Assembly: GCA_033064195.1 (NCBI GenBank)
Contig: JARBJD010000007.1
Coordinates: 434,001-498,000, forward strand
Source: Blattamonas nauphoetae
Lineage: Eukaryota; Preaxostyla; Oxymonadida
DNA: 64,000 bases
Direction: 5' to 3'
Position numbers and translations under genes: made by a program
Shown here: one piece after another, positions 1-10,312 of the stretch
How positions within the stretch are numbered: position 1 is the first letter of the stretch
Layout: each line of letters begins with the position of its first letter
Notes under the pieces: model-generated
Told to the model about the DNA's origin: nothing
Seen by the model: the letters and a program-made list of their open reading frames with translations, nothing else
Database searches by the model: none

Positions 1-3000
1 TGTTTTCTTTACCTCTTCACCTAAAAGTTGTTTCTGTTTTCGAAGTTCCCTTTCTCGTTCTTTTCGGAGTCGTCTACGTTCTTCCCGTTTCACTTTTCGT
101 TCTTCTGCTGCGAGTTGTTGTGAATGCCTCAGTTCAGGAATGTATGTAGCAGGGAATGCATCGCGGAAATCTTGAAATTGCTTCAAAAACAGCCTGAGTG
201 ACTCACGCACTGTTTTTTCAATCACAGTTTCCAATTGGCAATTGATCACAGAGATGAGATTGATCAGCATTGGTTGAAGTTGTGGGAGATCGCCATCTTC
301 ACGGATTTCCTCAGTGACGTCCATCATCAAAGCTCCGACATTTTCGAGTGTCACAACATTGACATGAGAAATGGCAGAGTCCAGCTGAGCGAGAAGAGCA
401 TTCGAATAGTCAGAATATTTCATTGGAATTGGCTTGTTCAATGCATCTTGATAATCAATTGCTTGTCGAGCAACATCTAATCTTTGCTCGATTGGAACTT
501 CTTCGTCATTGAGAGTTTGATTTGGAACAAGAGGAGGTGGGACGATAATTGTTCCTTGTCCTTTTGCTGCAAGAAGTGGAGGAGCTGGTATGTTTGGAGC
601 AGAACCAGGGGCTGTGTTTACCACCATCTTTGATTGAGGCTTGTCAGGATTGACAAGAAGTGAAACCACATCCTCAGGATTGAGTGGAATGGCTGTCTTC
701 CCTCCACTCACGATGACCGCTGATGCCTTTTCGTTTTCATCAACGAGAGCGAGTTTTTGGTCTTCGTCGTTTTGATTCTCCGCTTCTTCTCTCTCCATCC
801 TCTCAATTTCGTCTTGCATGTGTTGGAGTTGTTCTCTTGCCTTCATTTTTTCGTCTTCTTGGAAAAGCATCGCGAGAGTGGTGATCTTTGGTTTAGGTTG
901 GATGAGTGCTGGGGAATGTGGAGCTTCGAAAGGAGGAGGAATGAAGAGAAACGAATGGAATTGGACAGAATGAATGGCTTCCCATGCCATCTGTGCACAC
1001 TTCAGAATGATGGAGTGTGAAAGATGATACTCGAGTGTGAGATGCCTGATTGAACCAAAAAATCGTTTTTTGATTTCAAAGGAGATACCCAATCGTCTCC
1101 ATTCTTCGGAAGGCTTTTCAATTCTGAGGTATGAAGGCAGACTCATGATACTCAGTGTTTCTTGTTTGTCTTGGTTTATGATCTCGCGGACATCAATGAG
1201 AGTCTTCGTCGTCTGAAGCAGGTTTCCTGTGTTCAAAGTTCCGTAGGCCGGGTACTTTTTCACAATTCCCTTCTTTTCCAAACTGGCCTCTTTCTGAGCA
1301 TACACAAAATGAGCTCTAACTTCTTCAAAATACTCCGCGATGATGGTGCCCATGTGCGCAATATGTTGCCTTTCTGGGTCAGTGAGTCCCACTCTGTCGA
1401 AGACATTCTTCTGAATGAAGGTATCTGCAGTCAAGCTCATTCCGAGGCTTGTACAGGGCGTTTTATGAGCCCAGTACGGATTGATAACAGATTGGAACGA
1501 TGGGAGACTCTCGAACGTGATTGCGTCCTTTTGGTAGTGTTCCATCATTCGATTAATGAACGGGACCGGCGGTGCTGATGGATCATCATTCTCGTCAACA
1601 ACACCAGCAGCCGCTTTGAGCTGATTTTCGAGTTGAATTTCTGATTGAAGCATTTCCATCTTTTTTGCTGCTCGTTCTTTTTCTTTCTGATTCAGGATTA
1701 ATTTGGTTCTTCTCTTTCGACTTCTTCGCTCCTCATCTGTTTCTTCCATTGATTCGCCGGTTTTCCTCTTTCGACGATAAAAGTTGAAAGTACCTTTCTT
1801 CGGCCCAAACCTGCGATATGAAATATGTTCGTCGCCAGTCGCTTGAGCATCATCATCTTCATCATTTTCCGATTTGTTCTTTTTCGCAAAAAGATGAGGC
1901 TCGACGTGAGCTTCATTGAGGATCATTGTCGATGGATGGATGATGTACCCCGTTTTCGGGTTGATTCGAACTGGTCGGCTGGTTGCTCCGTATCGAATCA
2001 AGAGTTGACCCAAGACACTCCGAGCAACAGGAACCTTCTTTCTGCGTTCTCCTCCATTCTTCGTGACAGTGATGCTTACACTGTCCCACCATGACGACCC
2101 AACCAATGCATTCACAATGGCTGGCGGGATGGCTGTGATCTGTGATGAATAGCCAGGCTGGACATACGGTGGTAGATGAGGGTCCAGTCGAGCAAGTTCG
2201 ACTTCGCCTTGTTTCCGGACAACTTCATCATCATCCTTCACTATCGCATTCATTGGATTCATGGCCACAATATATCCACTGTAGCACCCATTTGCAACTT
2301 CATCTCCACCTATTGCTCGGAGTCCTGTGGCGTTCAAGAACCGATGAGGAAGAACAATCCCAGATCTGAGGAGAATAAGAAGAGCGTGAGCATCACTCAA
2401 TCCATCGTCAGTTTGTTCTCCAGAGATGACATTGACAGACATTGTAACTCCTGCCTCGGAAAGAGTCTGTTCCACTTTTTCCTGCGTTTCAAGTGAAGTA
2501 AGCCCGATCATGAGAGCTTTTTTGATTCCTTCTTCAGCCTTCTGGCGATATTCCAATGAACGCTTCATTCGTGCCTCAAAGAATACCTCTGAATCTGTAG
2601 AAAGTTTCAGGTTTAACCTTGTGACAATTTTTCGTTTATTGACATGTTTCCACTGAATCAGAAACTTCGGGGGTTCGACTGATGATTGATGATTTGATTC
2701 AGAACGAGTTTCTATTTTTTCTTCTTCTTGCTGTTGTGGAGTATGAATATGTTCTGGTGTTTGGACGATATTTGGATCAACTTGCATATTCTCTTCATCC
2801 TGAGGAGATTCGTCATTTTCGAGTGCATTTTTATCCGCAGGTTTTTCTTGAGAGGAGGCAATACTTGCTGAAAGACGAGGAACAGTGGTTTTCTTTTCAC
2901 CAAGAACTTTGATTATTGTGCATGGCTTCCATTCAAAAGTTCCATCAGGGAAGAACCATTTTGATTCGGCATCCAGTGGAACAATCATACTGCCGTGAGA

Positions 3001-3768
3001 ATCTCTGGGTGTGAGACCAGCCATGGTTCTGTCATCAAATGCATCAAGAGGGAGGAAGGGATGAGGGACTACGACCCGTTCAGACGGTGTCGAATCATCA
3101 AGTGAACTTGTTTGATTGAATGAAGTTTTTTGAGTGTTAGTAAATGTTCTGACCATGTCAACTTGTTCATTTTGTGAAGATTGACTTCGTAGTTTGAGTG
3201 GTGGAGTCCTTTTCTGAGAACTAGGGACCGTCTTTTGAGATGACGGATCCTGAAGTGAAGGAAGTCTGCTTGAGGCTCTATTTGGGGAGAAAGGACGTTG
3301 TTGTGAAGTGAGTGTGGTGGTTAACTTGTCAGATTCTCCGTTTTGTGAAGTGTTCCTTGAGGAATGAGGTCCCCTTTTTGAATCAGCGGATCGTGAACGA
3401 TTACTTGGTTTTTGAATTGTTTCAAAGATGTTTTCAGAATCTTCAAGCTTCGGAAGATGTGGGACATCGTAGTGTTTTGATGGATGTGAGTTTGTATGAG
3501 AGAGAGGAGCTGTTGGAGTTGACGAGCGTCTTCTGTTGAGAGGTGGAGTTTGTGAGTGAATGGCATGAAATGACTTCGTAAGATCGAATACACTCAGATT
3601 GACAGTATCTGGTAGACGAATATCACGTTTTTGGAGGGTAGGAGGGTTGAAATGAATTCTGTGAACTTTTGTTTGATTTATTCCAGGAGGAGGATTAAAA
3701 ATACTATGGCGAAGTTTCTGGGGTCGATCTGTTCCTTGGTTCGCCGGTATTTTGTTGGACCGGCTCAT
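1..3768 (-). CDS. Axonemal dynein heavy chain, N-terminal part (runs off left edge)
   Basis: The minus strand is one open frame of about 1256 codons from the ATG at 3768-3766 to the left edge, with no stop and no need for an intron. The first 230 or so residues are Ser/Thr/Pro-rich. Near residue 238 comes a block PHPFLPLDAFDD, then a W-rich stretch ending EWKPC, then FLIQW and VTRLNLKL. This order is the extreme N-terminal signature of ciliary inner-arm dynein heavy chains of the DNAH1/3/7/12 kind. Further on lie charged helices (RRRLRKERERELRK near the edge) as in the dynein tail. The AAA motor would lie beyond the window. Its role would be ATP-driven sliding of axonemal doublets. The family call rests on remembered motifs; the open frame itself is certain. 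Confidence 0.72.
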   Translation of the reverse strand, partial: MSRSNKIPANQGTDRPQKLRHSIFNPPPGINQTKVHRIHFNPPTLQKRDIRLPDTVNLSVFDLTKSFHAIHSQTPPLNRRRSSTPTAPLSHTNSHPSKHYDVPHLPKLEDSENIFETIQKPSNRSRSADSKRGPHSSRNTSQNGESDKLTTTLTSQQRPFSPNRASSRLPSLQDPSSQKTVPSSQKRTPPLKLRSQSSQNEQVDMVRTFTNTQKTSFNQTSSLDDSTPSERVVVPHPFLPLDAFDDRTMAGLTPRDSHGSMIVPLDAESKWFFPDGTFEWKPCTIIKVLGEKKTTVPRLSASIASSQEKPADKNALENDESPQDEENMQVDPNIVQTPEHIHTPQQQEEEKIETRSESNHQSSVEPPKFLIQWKHVNKRKIVTRLNLKLSTDSEVFFEARMKRSLEYRQKAEEGIKKALMIGLTSLETQEKVEQTLSEAGVTMSVNVISGEQTDDGLSDAHALLILLRSGIVLPHRFLNATGLRAIGGDEVANGCYSGYIVAMNPMNAIVKDDDEVVRKQGEVELARLDPHLPPYVQPGYSSQITAIPPAIVNALVGSSWWDSVSITVTKNGGERRKKVPVARSVLGQLLIRYGATSRPVRINPKTGYIIHPSTMILNEAHVEPHLFAKKNKSENDEDDDAQATGDEHISYRRFGPKKGTFNFYRRKRKTGESMEETDEERRSRKRRTKLILNQKEKERAAKKMEMLQSEIQLENQLKAAAGVVDENDDPSAPPVPFINRMMEHYQKDAITFESLPSFQSVINPYWAHKTPCTSLGMSLTADTFIQKNVFDRVGLTDPERQHIAHMGTIIAEYFEEVRAHFVYAQKEASLEKKGIVKKYPAYGTLNTGNLLQTTKTLIDVREIINQDKQETLSIMSLPSYLRIEKPSEEWRRLGISFEIKKRFFGSIRHLTLEYHLSHSIILKCAQMAWEAIHSVQFHSFLFIPPPFEAPHSPALIQPKPKITTLAMLFQEDEKMKAREQLQHMQDEIERMEREEAENQNDEDQKLALVDENEKASAVIVSGGKTAIPLNPEDVVSLLVNPDKPQSKMVVNTAPGSAPNIPAPPLLAAKGQGTIIVPPPLVPNQTLNDEEVPIEQRLDVARQAIDYQDALNKPIPMKYSDYSNALLAQLDSAISHVNVVTLENVGALMMDVTEEIREDGDLPQLQPMLINLISVINCQLETVIEKTVRESLRLFLKQFQDFRDAFPATYIPELRHSQQLAAEERKVKREERRRLRKERERELRKQKQLLGEEVKKT

Positions 3769-4061
3769 TTGAGAGAGACCAAAAACATATCATGGGTTGA
3801 AATTCTCAACGCTTTCACAAACAACAGTCCAGGTGGATGTTTTTTTTGATTAAAGCAATTTTAGTCCGTTTTGGTGCCGTTTCACTCTGAATACTGTTCG
3901 TCCGAACACACAATGGGTTGATCGAAAAAAGTTTGGCATTGTTTGACACATCATTCATCTTTCTCCTCTTCCCGTTCCCTCAGATTTTTGCTTCTGATCA
4001 CCCGATTCCTGTTTGATTGACAGTTCTTCACCAGGGTCCCGAGACAATGGGACCCACCTTA
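3769..4061. other. Intergenic stretch upstream of the dynein gene
   Basis: I see no open frame or RNA gene here. It should hold the promoter of the dynein gene and ends at the TA target site of the palindromic element at 4062. Confidence 0.5.
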
Positions 4062-5214
4062 TAGGGGTGGCACTAAATATTGGCATAGATCGTACAGGTC
4101 GGTGCAGTAACTCTTAACACTTCATTTTATGACTCACCTCTCTCTTTTTGTCACACCTGGTCGATTTTTGCGTAAAAATTGATAATCTTTTCATAGTGTG
4201 TCACAACCAGTTTTTGTCAACTTTTCATCACTGTCACTCCGGCTTCCGGTTCTTGGGTCTTGCCAAATTGAGGTAAGGTTAGATCGTTGGTGTTTTGCGA
4301 ATTTAGGTTAATGTTGAAGGAAAACAAGTTACGAAAATGAGATAGGAGAAACAAGGGACAGTATTTGAAGTGAAAGCTGTTGTGAGGTCTGAATTTGGTG
4401 ATGATCGGAGTGAATCATGGGTTCGCTTGGAGTAGATCTCACCAACGATAGCTGAACTACGATCACTAAATCATTGATTCAATTAGAGAAGCTCTGAACT
4501 GCAGTTTTGTGGAACAGGGAAAAACTGAAATGGAGTTAAAAGAATGAGTTGTCTGATCGCACCCTTTATTCCTTGTTTCAAGACCCAAGAACCGGAAGTC
4601 GGAGTGACAGCACTTTTTTGACTTTATTCAGAATGTTTCTCTGCAAATAATTGAAATTATCGAGTTAGAAGGTGAGATGGTCAGAGAACATGAAAGCAAT
4701 CGAATAATTAACGAGTGAATACAGAGGCATGTGGATGTCGATCGCCTGCGCAAAGGGTGGGATCCGACGTCTCCAACCTCATTCGACTTCCGAATCGAGA
4801 TGCAAACACATCCAATGGCACACAATCGACTCTTCTCTCTCCCACAACCAATATTCAGTCTCTTTGAAAATTCGATTGTGGATGGAGGAGTCGGATCCCA
4901 CCCTTTGCGCAGGCGATCGACATCCACATGCCTCTCTATTCACTCGTTAACTATTCGATTTCTTTCATGTTCTCTGACCATCTCACCTTCTAACTCGATA
5001 ATTTCAATTATTTGCAGAGAAACATTCTGAATAAAGTCAAAAAAGTGATGAAAAGTTGACAAAAACTGGTTGTGACACACTATGAAAAGATTATCAATTT
5101 TTACGCAAAAATCGACCAGGTGTGACAAAAAGAGAGAGGTGAGTCATAAAATGAAGTGTTAAGAGTTACTGCACCGACCTGTACGATCTATGCCAATATT
5201 TAGTGCCACCCCTA
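4062..5214. mobile_element. Palindromic TA-flanked MITE-like element 1, split by a nested insertion
   Basis: The outer ends are exact inverted copies (TAGGGGTGGCAC at 4062 and its complement ending at 5214), with TA on each side at 4060-4061 and 5215-5216. The right arm runs from about 4885 to 5214 without interruption. The left arm covers 4062-4230, is broken by 380 inserted bases, then resumes at about 4611 and runs to 4774. Without the insert the element is about 771 bp: two arms of about 330 bp around a loop of about 110 bp. Open frames on the two strands of the arms encode near-identical peptides, as a palindrome must. It has no transposase, so it is non-autonomous. TA duplication is typical of Tc1/mariner transposition, but the source family is not shown. 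Confidence 0.85.
4231..4610. mobile_element. Small TIR element nested in palindromic element 1
   Basis: Inverted ends of about 31 bases with one mismatch start at 4231 (CTGTCACTCCGGCTTCCGG) and finish at 4610. The bases CA stand at 4229-4230 and again at 4611-4612, consistent with a 2-bp target duplication. Taking out 4231-4612 rejoins the interrupted left arm of the host palindrome so that it matches the right arm. This proves that 4231-4610 is the younger insertion. The interior of about 320 bp shows no coding frame. Confidence 0.8.
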
Positions 5215-6640
5215 TATTTCATGGTCTCCAATTTTTGGTAAATATAAACAATTGGGGAATTTTGGCCCAAGTGTCCGATCACACTACTGATGGGAATATC
5301 GATGACTTCATCATTTGTCAGTTTATCAAAATGTGATGTCACGAATTTATCTGAAAAGATAAAACGGACAGCAAAATCAGCGCGAGGTGACAAGTACCCC
5401 GATTGGAGTGGGGAATCACAATGTTTGATTGGGATCCTCGGCTTTTCCTCTGATTTCAGAAATTCTGACACAAATCAAGAAAATGAAATGACAGCATTCA
5501 ACTGACCATGATGATGAGAGAGTGATTGAACCAACTTTCTCTCCTCCTACTCGAAAACAGTTTGTAATTATGTCTGATGATGATTCCGATTCCTCTGCAG
5601 ATGAACAGGAGCCTGTTTCAGTGAGGCATACATACCTTTGAAATGTTAAGTGGGTTTGAATTTTTGAGATCATTCGAAAGATCGACGGTCATAAACAAAA
5701 CCCGAAATTGACCACTCTTGCCACGGGTCGAACAAACATCTCGTTTAGACTGTTCAATTATGTCATGTACCAATTCTAGAGAAATGAACATTCTTTCCTC
5801 AACCATGAGAGGAGATTGGTTTTGAATGTTTTGTTTCGAACTTTTTAGTACGTCTAAAATTCTGACCCATGTTGTGACGAGGATGGCCCAATGTTCACCA
5901 TGATTCATGAGAAGAGTGACAAAGTGTTGTTTTGCTGATTTAAAATTGTTGATAGATTTATTTGACAATTATAAGTTCCACAATTCTTCAAAAAAAGTTG
6001 TAGATACTCATTATGAAGTTGTACCAGAGAGAAGAAAAAGTACGATACAGTATCTTCCAACGATCTGTACCAAGTGACAGCCAACACCGTTTGTGGAATA
6101 TCGGGGTGGCAGAAAAACTTTCCGGAGGTTCCAGACCGTGTATATCGCGAAGGATGTTCTAATCTCCTCCACTTCACTATTTCCATTCTGTATTCCTCTC
6201 ATTTCAGGAATGAGTTGAGAAAAGATCAATACATAGAACCAAGTGTTGAATTTTTCATCGAAACGGGAATGATACATGATACCGAGAGAGATCCCACTCA
6301 CGATCACCTCACTCCGGACTCCTCAAACACACTTTGATTTTCTCTGTTGTGAAAAATTAAAGGTTTATGAATGGAAATAGTGAAGCGGAGGAGATTAGAA
6401 CATTCTTCGCGATTCACACGGCATTGAACCTCTGGAAAGTTATTCTGCCACCACCGACACGTCGTATCCAATAGTAGTACTCTGTGAAATTGTTTATCCT
6501 GTTGAATTGATGATCGACCATTTCTCCTTTCCGAGGCACGAAAAAATGAACATTCTGAATTGAATCCTCACCGTCTTATGCGAGTTGATGGGTAGAACGA
6601 AGTTGATAGATGTCCCTAATTTTGGCCTCAGAAAGGAATG
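5215..6640. other. Stretch with no recognisable gene
   Basis: Several medium open frames lie mostly on the minus strand (for example 5166-5471, 5618-5968 and 6011-6307). None shows a domain I know and they do not splice into an obvious protein. A short acidic plus-strand frame begins at 5571 (MSDDDSDSSADEQEP) and stops after about 23 codons. The stretch lies between two transposon remnants and is best read as decayed sequence. The only clear structure is the inverted pair described separately. Confidence 0.4.
6095..6465. repeat. Diverged inverted repeat with arms of about 95 bp
   Basis: Positions of about 6095-6192 and 6368-6465 are inverted copies, at roughly 85 percent by eye. Read from the two ends they encode similar peptides: NGNSEVEEIRTSFAIYT on the minus strand and NGNSEAEEIRTFFAIHT on the plus strand. 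Both continue NL.KV.LPP. The spacer of about 175 bp has no gene. It may be an older fold-back element or an inverted duplication of a coding piece. Confidence 0.6.
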
Positions 6641-7386
6641 AGTGAAAGTCTTAGAGGTGACTCTTCCATCGTTACGTTCATTGTTGTTGAAGATAAACCC
6701 TTCATTTTGCGGAGTCTAAAGGTGACTATGAGCACCTCAGAGTCGGGGAGACAAATCACGCGGAGGACATCAGCGAGTCTCACTCCAGCTCAGGTGCTGG
6801 TACGCGCCCCACAACAAAGTGAGGATTCCAAAGCTTTCTTCTGATGGATGTCTGGATGTTCGTTGAGGACGATGGTGAGATCGGAAATGAGGCCCGGATA
6901 CTTTTCGTAGGATGTGTCTGGTGTTGGTTCGGAATTCTTGGCAAGATCGACTGCACCTTTGATCGTCCACTTCAAGAATTCCAAAGTTGGTTGTCCAGTG
7001 TGGATTGAATTGAGGGCGAACAGAGCACCTCGAAGAGTCTTTGAAAGGGAACTGATGCGGAGAATCGAATTTTTTGCCGAGCATGGAGATGAAGTCGGTC
7101 ACAGTTTGGGGATTGAGAGGGAAGAGAGGAGAGATTTTGAAATGGTTGCAATACAACTCCCACAACCTGTACGCCCAGCGATGCTTCTGCTGGGTTTCAA
7201 AGGAGTAAGGAACAGCGTTCGGCTTTGGATTGACGAGTTGCTCTGGGGTTGTGGATTTGAGGAGTCGGAAGAGCCCTGTTGTTCCGATGTTCGACTGATA
7301 CACAGAAGTGGAAACGCAGTTGAATCAAATAGGATCCGCAAGTTCCGTGATACGCGGACGACCAGCATCCACACGCAACCCTACTA
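6640..7386 (-). mobile_element. Tyrosine-recombinase element remnant (broken)
   Basis: A minus-strand frame from 7303 carries a stretch around SFETQQKHRWAYRLWELYC that looks like the N-terminal core-binding domain of tyrosine recombinases. A later stretch around 6790-6850 (CCGARTST, WAGVRLADV) resembles the start of the catalytic domain, where the first catalytic Arg lies. The element is broken in several places and is a fossil. It could be a Crypton-type DNA element or another tyrosine-recombinase element; the family cannot be settled here. Palindromic element 2 has inserted next to or within it. Confidence 0.5.
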
Positions 7387-8150
7387 CAGGGTGATCAGTG
7401 ATAACTTGGTATGGGTATTTCTCGGTTGTCAATGGTATTTGGCAGTTTTAACATTCACTTCACCATTCACAGTTGTCCTCTTCATCCTTTTTTAAAAAAC
7501 CGAAAAAATGACTTTCCGTGAAGTGGGAAGCATGATCGTGCCCTTAGAAGGAGACTTGTCACGAGTCAATCGCATTCTCATCATAAACCGTCATCTTTCT
7601 CAACATCAACCGACACAGATATAATGTTTTTTGGCAAAGAAAGTGCAAAATTGTTGGTACAATAGCAGAATCAGAATCCATGATCTGACCCTTTACATAA
7701 GATTCAGTCTATCAAACGGTTAAGATGAAGTTTGGAGTGTTTCCGTGAGTCTCATCGATCTTGAACCATTCGTCACATCCCAAAAGAGGATCTTAGACTG
7801 CAGCTAGTTTCGCTTTGACCATTTGATAGACTGAATCTTATGTAAAGGGTCAGATCATGGATTCTGATTCTGCTATTGTACCAACAATTTTGCACTTTCT
7901 TTGCCAAAAAACATTATATCTGTGTCGGTTGATGTTGAGAAAGATGACGGTTTATGATGAGAATGCGATTGACTCGTGACAAGTCTCCTTCTAAGGGCAC
8001 GATCAATCTTCCCACTTCACGGAAAGTCATTTTTTCGGTTTTTTAAAAAAGGATGAAGAGGACAACTGTGAATGGTGAAGTGAATGTTAAAACTGCCAAA
8101 TACCATTGACAACCGAGAAATACCCATACCAAGTTATCACTGATCACCCT
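7387..8150. mobile_element. Palindromic TA-flanked MITE-like element 2
   Basis: The element begins CAGGGTGATCAGTG at 7387 and ends with the exact inverted copy at 8150. TA flanks it at 7385-7386 and 8151-8152. The two arms (about 7387-7717 and 7824-8150) are nearly perfect inverted copies around a loop of about 106 bp, for a total of 764 bp. No coding capacity is evident. Near-identity of the arms suggests a young insertion or ongoing arm homogenisation. Confidence 0.88.
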
Positions 8151-8829
8151 GTACTTCTACATACTCCCAGTCTGCCATTTTTGCTCCCTCTCTTTCTTGA
8201 AGATCAAGCCTGGCATTGATTACTTCATGTTCAAGGTCGTTCAAGACTTCATTCATTTCAGGTTGTGGAGCAGGATGATGGATGGATAGCGAGTGAAAAG
8301 AGTGGATTGAAGTGATGGTTGACAATTGTGAAGGAGGGATGGTGAGGACGAAAGACTCATTTGGTGGGTTTGATGAGCAGTCGAAAGAAGTGAATGACAT
8401 GGTGAAAGACGAGTTTGACGGGATGGATGGGATAGCTGAAAAAGAAGCAAAGAGAGTAGTTGGGAGGCCTGAATGAAATGCTGAAAGTGTGGGAAAATTT
8501 TGAGATTCGTCGGAGAGATTTCGGATATTTCTCATTTAATTTTCCTGATTTCCGTTTCGATCTCTGATTCTTTTTCGCACCTACTTCCTCCTTCACTCGT
8601 TGTGTCTTCATTTCGACTTTTGCCGTCTCGTTCGTTCTTATCCTTATCAACTGAAATCGAGATATTGACCCAACAGATCGTCGTAAGATTGCATGACAAT
8701 GAAGTGCTTCATTTGCACGACGTTAGCATGATGGTATGCTTCTCTTTTCGTTCAACAATGATCCAAGGCTGACACTCTTATCTTAAACTCCGACCGTCCA
8801 GAAGATGATAAAAGAACAGTCTCACATTC
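8151..8829. other. Stretch with minus-strand open frame, unassigned
   Basis: A 132-codon minus-strand frame (8535 to 8137) is Ser/Pro-rich and ends inside palindromic element 2, so its last codons are element sequence. It has no domain I recognise. By position it may belong to the same decayed element as the tyrosine-recombinase remnant on the other side of the palindrome. Confidence 0.3.
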
Positions 8830-8879
8830 CTGGGCGAGGTGGTTTTTAGATTGATTATCTGATCTCCATCTCACTCGCC

Positions 8880-9695
8880 CCCAATCGCTTCCTATCGCGA
8901 GGGCTCGGCATACCAACAAGCTGATCTTGAGGTCATTCCTTTCGAGATGGAGCGAACTTCTGACTGATCGTGCCTATCATCCTGGGATAATTTTTAACCT
9001 AGACGAAACGTACTTCAGTCTGAAGAGAACAAAGATACCAAACATTGTTGCTCTCCGCCATCAGATTAATCCAATGATCCCCGAATCAATTGAGCTATCC
9101 TGTCTGACAATCGTCATAATGGCGACGGCTGAGGGACGATCATGCTAAACTACCGTGAGATCCTTCGCCTGGGGCCAGTTCTTGTGGATCAGCAAATAGA
9201 TGCTGCCTAGATACACATCTCCCAAACCATCCAAACATTGACTGAAGCTAACTGGCTCAAAATTGTGTTCCCCCAACACACACAAGTTGCAAGATTCAGC
9301 CTTTGGACCAATTTGTGAATTCAAGTTTCAAACGTACACTCAGAAACCTCTTGCCTACTCAAAACCTTGGAACAGCTTCGGAACATCGGAACTACGTAGG
9401 AAGAAACGTACAAATAGTTCTCAATAGGAGGCTTCCGGGACGATGGATAGGCAAGAACGGAGAGCACCCCTGGCCAGTCAGAAGTCCAGACTTGTCACCC
9501 TGCGACTTCTGGCTGTGGAACGAGATATCAGAAAGAGTGTACACACACGATCCCAGAACTCTTCAAGATCTCGAACAACTTATTCGAGAAGCTGTGGCGG
9601 ACATCCCACGTGCTATGATCCAGAGTGTCTGCCGAAGTGTTGCTGACCGCTGTAGAACGTGCGTTACTCGTGCAGGGAACTCCGTTGAAGTTTAA
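8880..9695 (+). mobile_element. Mariner-like transposase remnant
   Basis: An open frame at 8927-9148 contains IIFNLDETYFS, which fits the first catalytic Asp region of a mariner/Tc1-type DDE transposase. A second frame, 9303-9695, contains WPVRSPDLSPCDFWLWNEI, the hallmark around the third catalytic residue in mariner-like enzymes. The part between, which should hold the second Asp, is out of frame with stops. The N-terminal DNA-binding domain is missing or unrecognisable. This is therefore a dead copy. I could not find terminal inverted repeats, so the limits are those of the coding similarity. Confidence 0.72.
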
Positions 9696-9710
9696 TTGCT
9701 ATTTTATAAA

Positions 9711-10312
9711 CACCTTATAGTAGTGTTTTTAATCCTTACATTTTCAAGAATCCGGAACATGGGGATTGAAAAAAGTAGATTGGTCAAACTAAGAAAATAA
9801 AATTTGGTTCCGCGCCGAAACCCCTGTGTCGGGAGAAAACCTCAAAATACTGTTTCCTTTAGGCATCCATATATTTTTCTCAACTTTTTGCCCTCTTTTC
9901 TCCACAACCAGTCATACGTTTTGAATCAAATAAAATGCATTGTGATCGTAAAGATCTCGACAAAAGCTGCTCAAAAAATAAACCGATTTTTTTTCTAAGA
10001 ATTTTTTGTCGAGAAAAATATGGGTTTTTTTCAATTTTCCCAAATATCTAGAATTTTTTCTCCAAGTCTTTTTCAAACTGTTCATTTCATCAAAAAAAAC
10101 GTTTTTGTGAAAAATGCCATCAAAATCGGTTCACGGGTTGTGAAGATATAGCGGAAACGTTTTTGTTTGTCGGGCAAAAGGGGGTATTTTGAGGTTTTCT
10201 CCCGACACAGGGGTTTCGGCGCGGAACTAAATATTATTTTTCTTAGTTTGACAAATATGTATTTTTCAAGCCCCATGTTACGGATTCATGAAAAGTTCGG
10301 TTTAATGAAAAG
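9711..10312. repeat. AT-rich fold-back element (copy A)
   Basis: Arms of about 130 bp (9711-9850 and 10184-10312) are inverted copies. The best-conserved core is the GC-rich block around 9808-9838 and 10192-10232 (TTCCGCGCCGAAACCCCTG). Outside the core the arms keep matching with scattered changes. The centre of about 330 bp is AT-rich and matches copy B at 12370-12790 in direct orientation. No coding frame is credible. A target duplication is not clear. Confidence 0.72.

Noticed and set aside
235-3593. Many plus-strand frames of 70-140 codons over the first 3.6 kb
   Set aside because: They are shadows of the single long minus-strand dynein frame and have no domains.
6914-7495. 193-codon plus-strand frame
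   Set aside because: It lies opposite the tyrosine-recombinase remnant and runs into palindromic element 2; no domain is seen.
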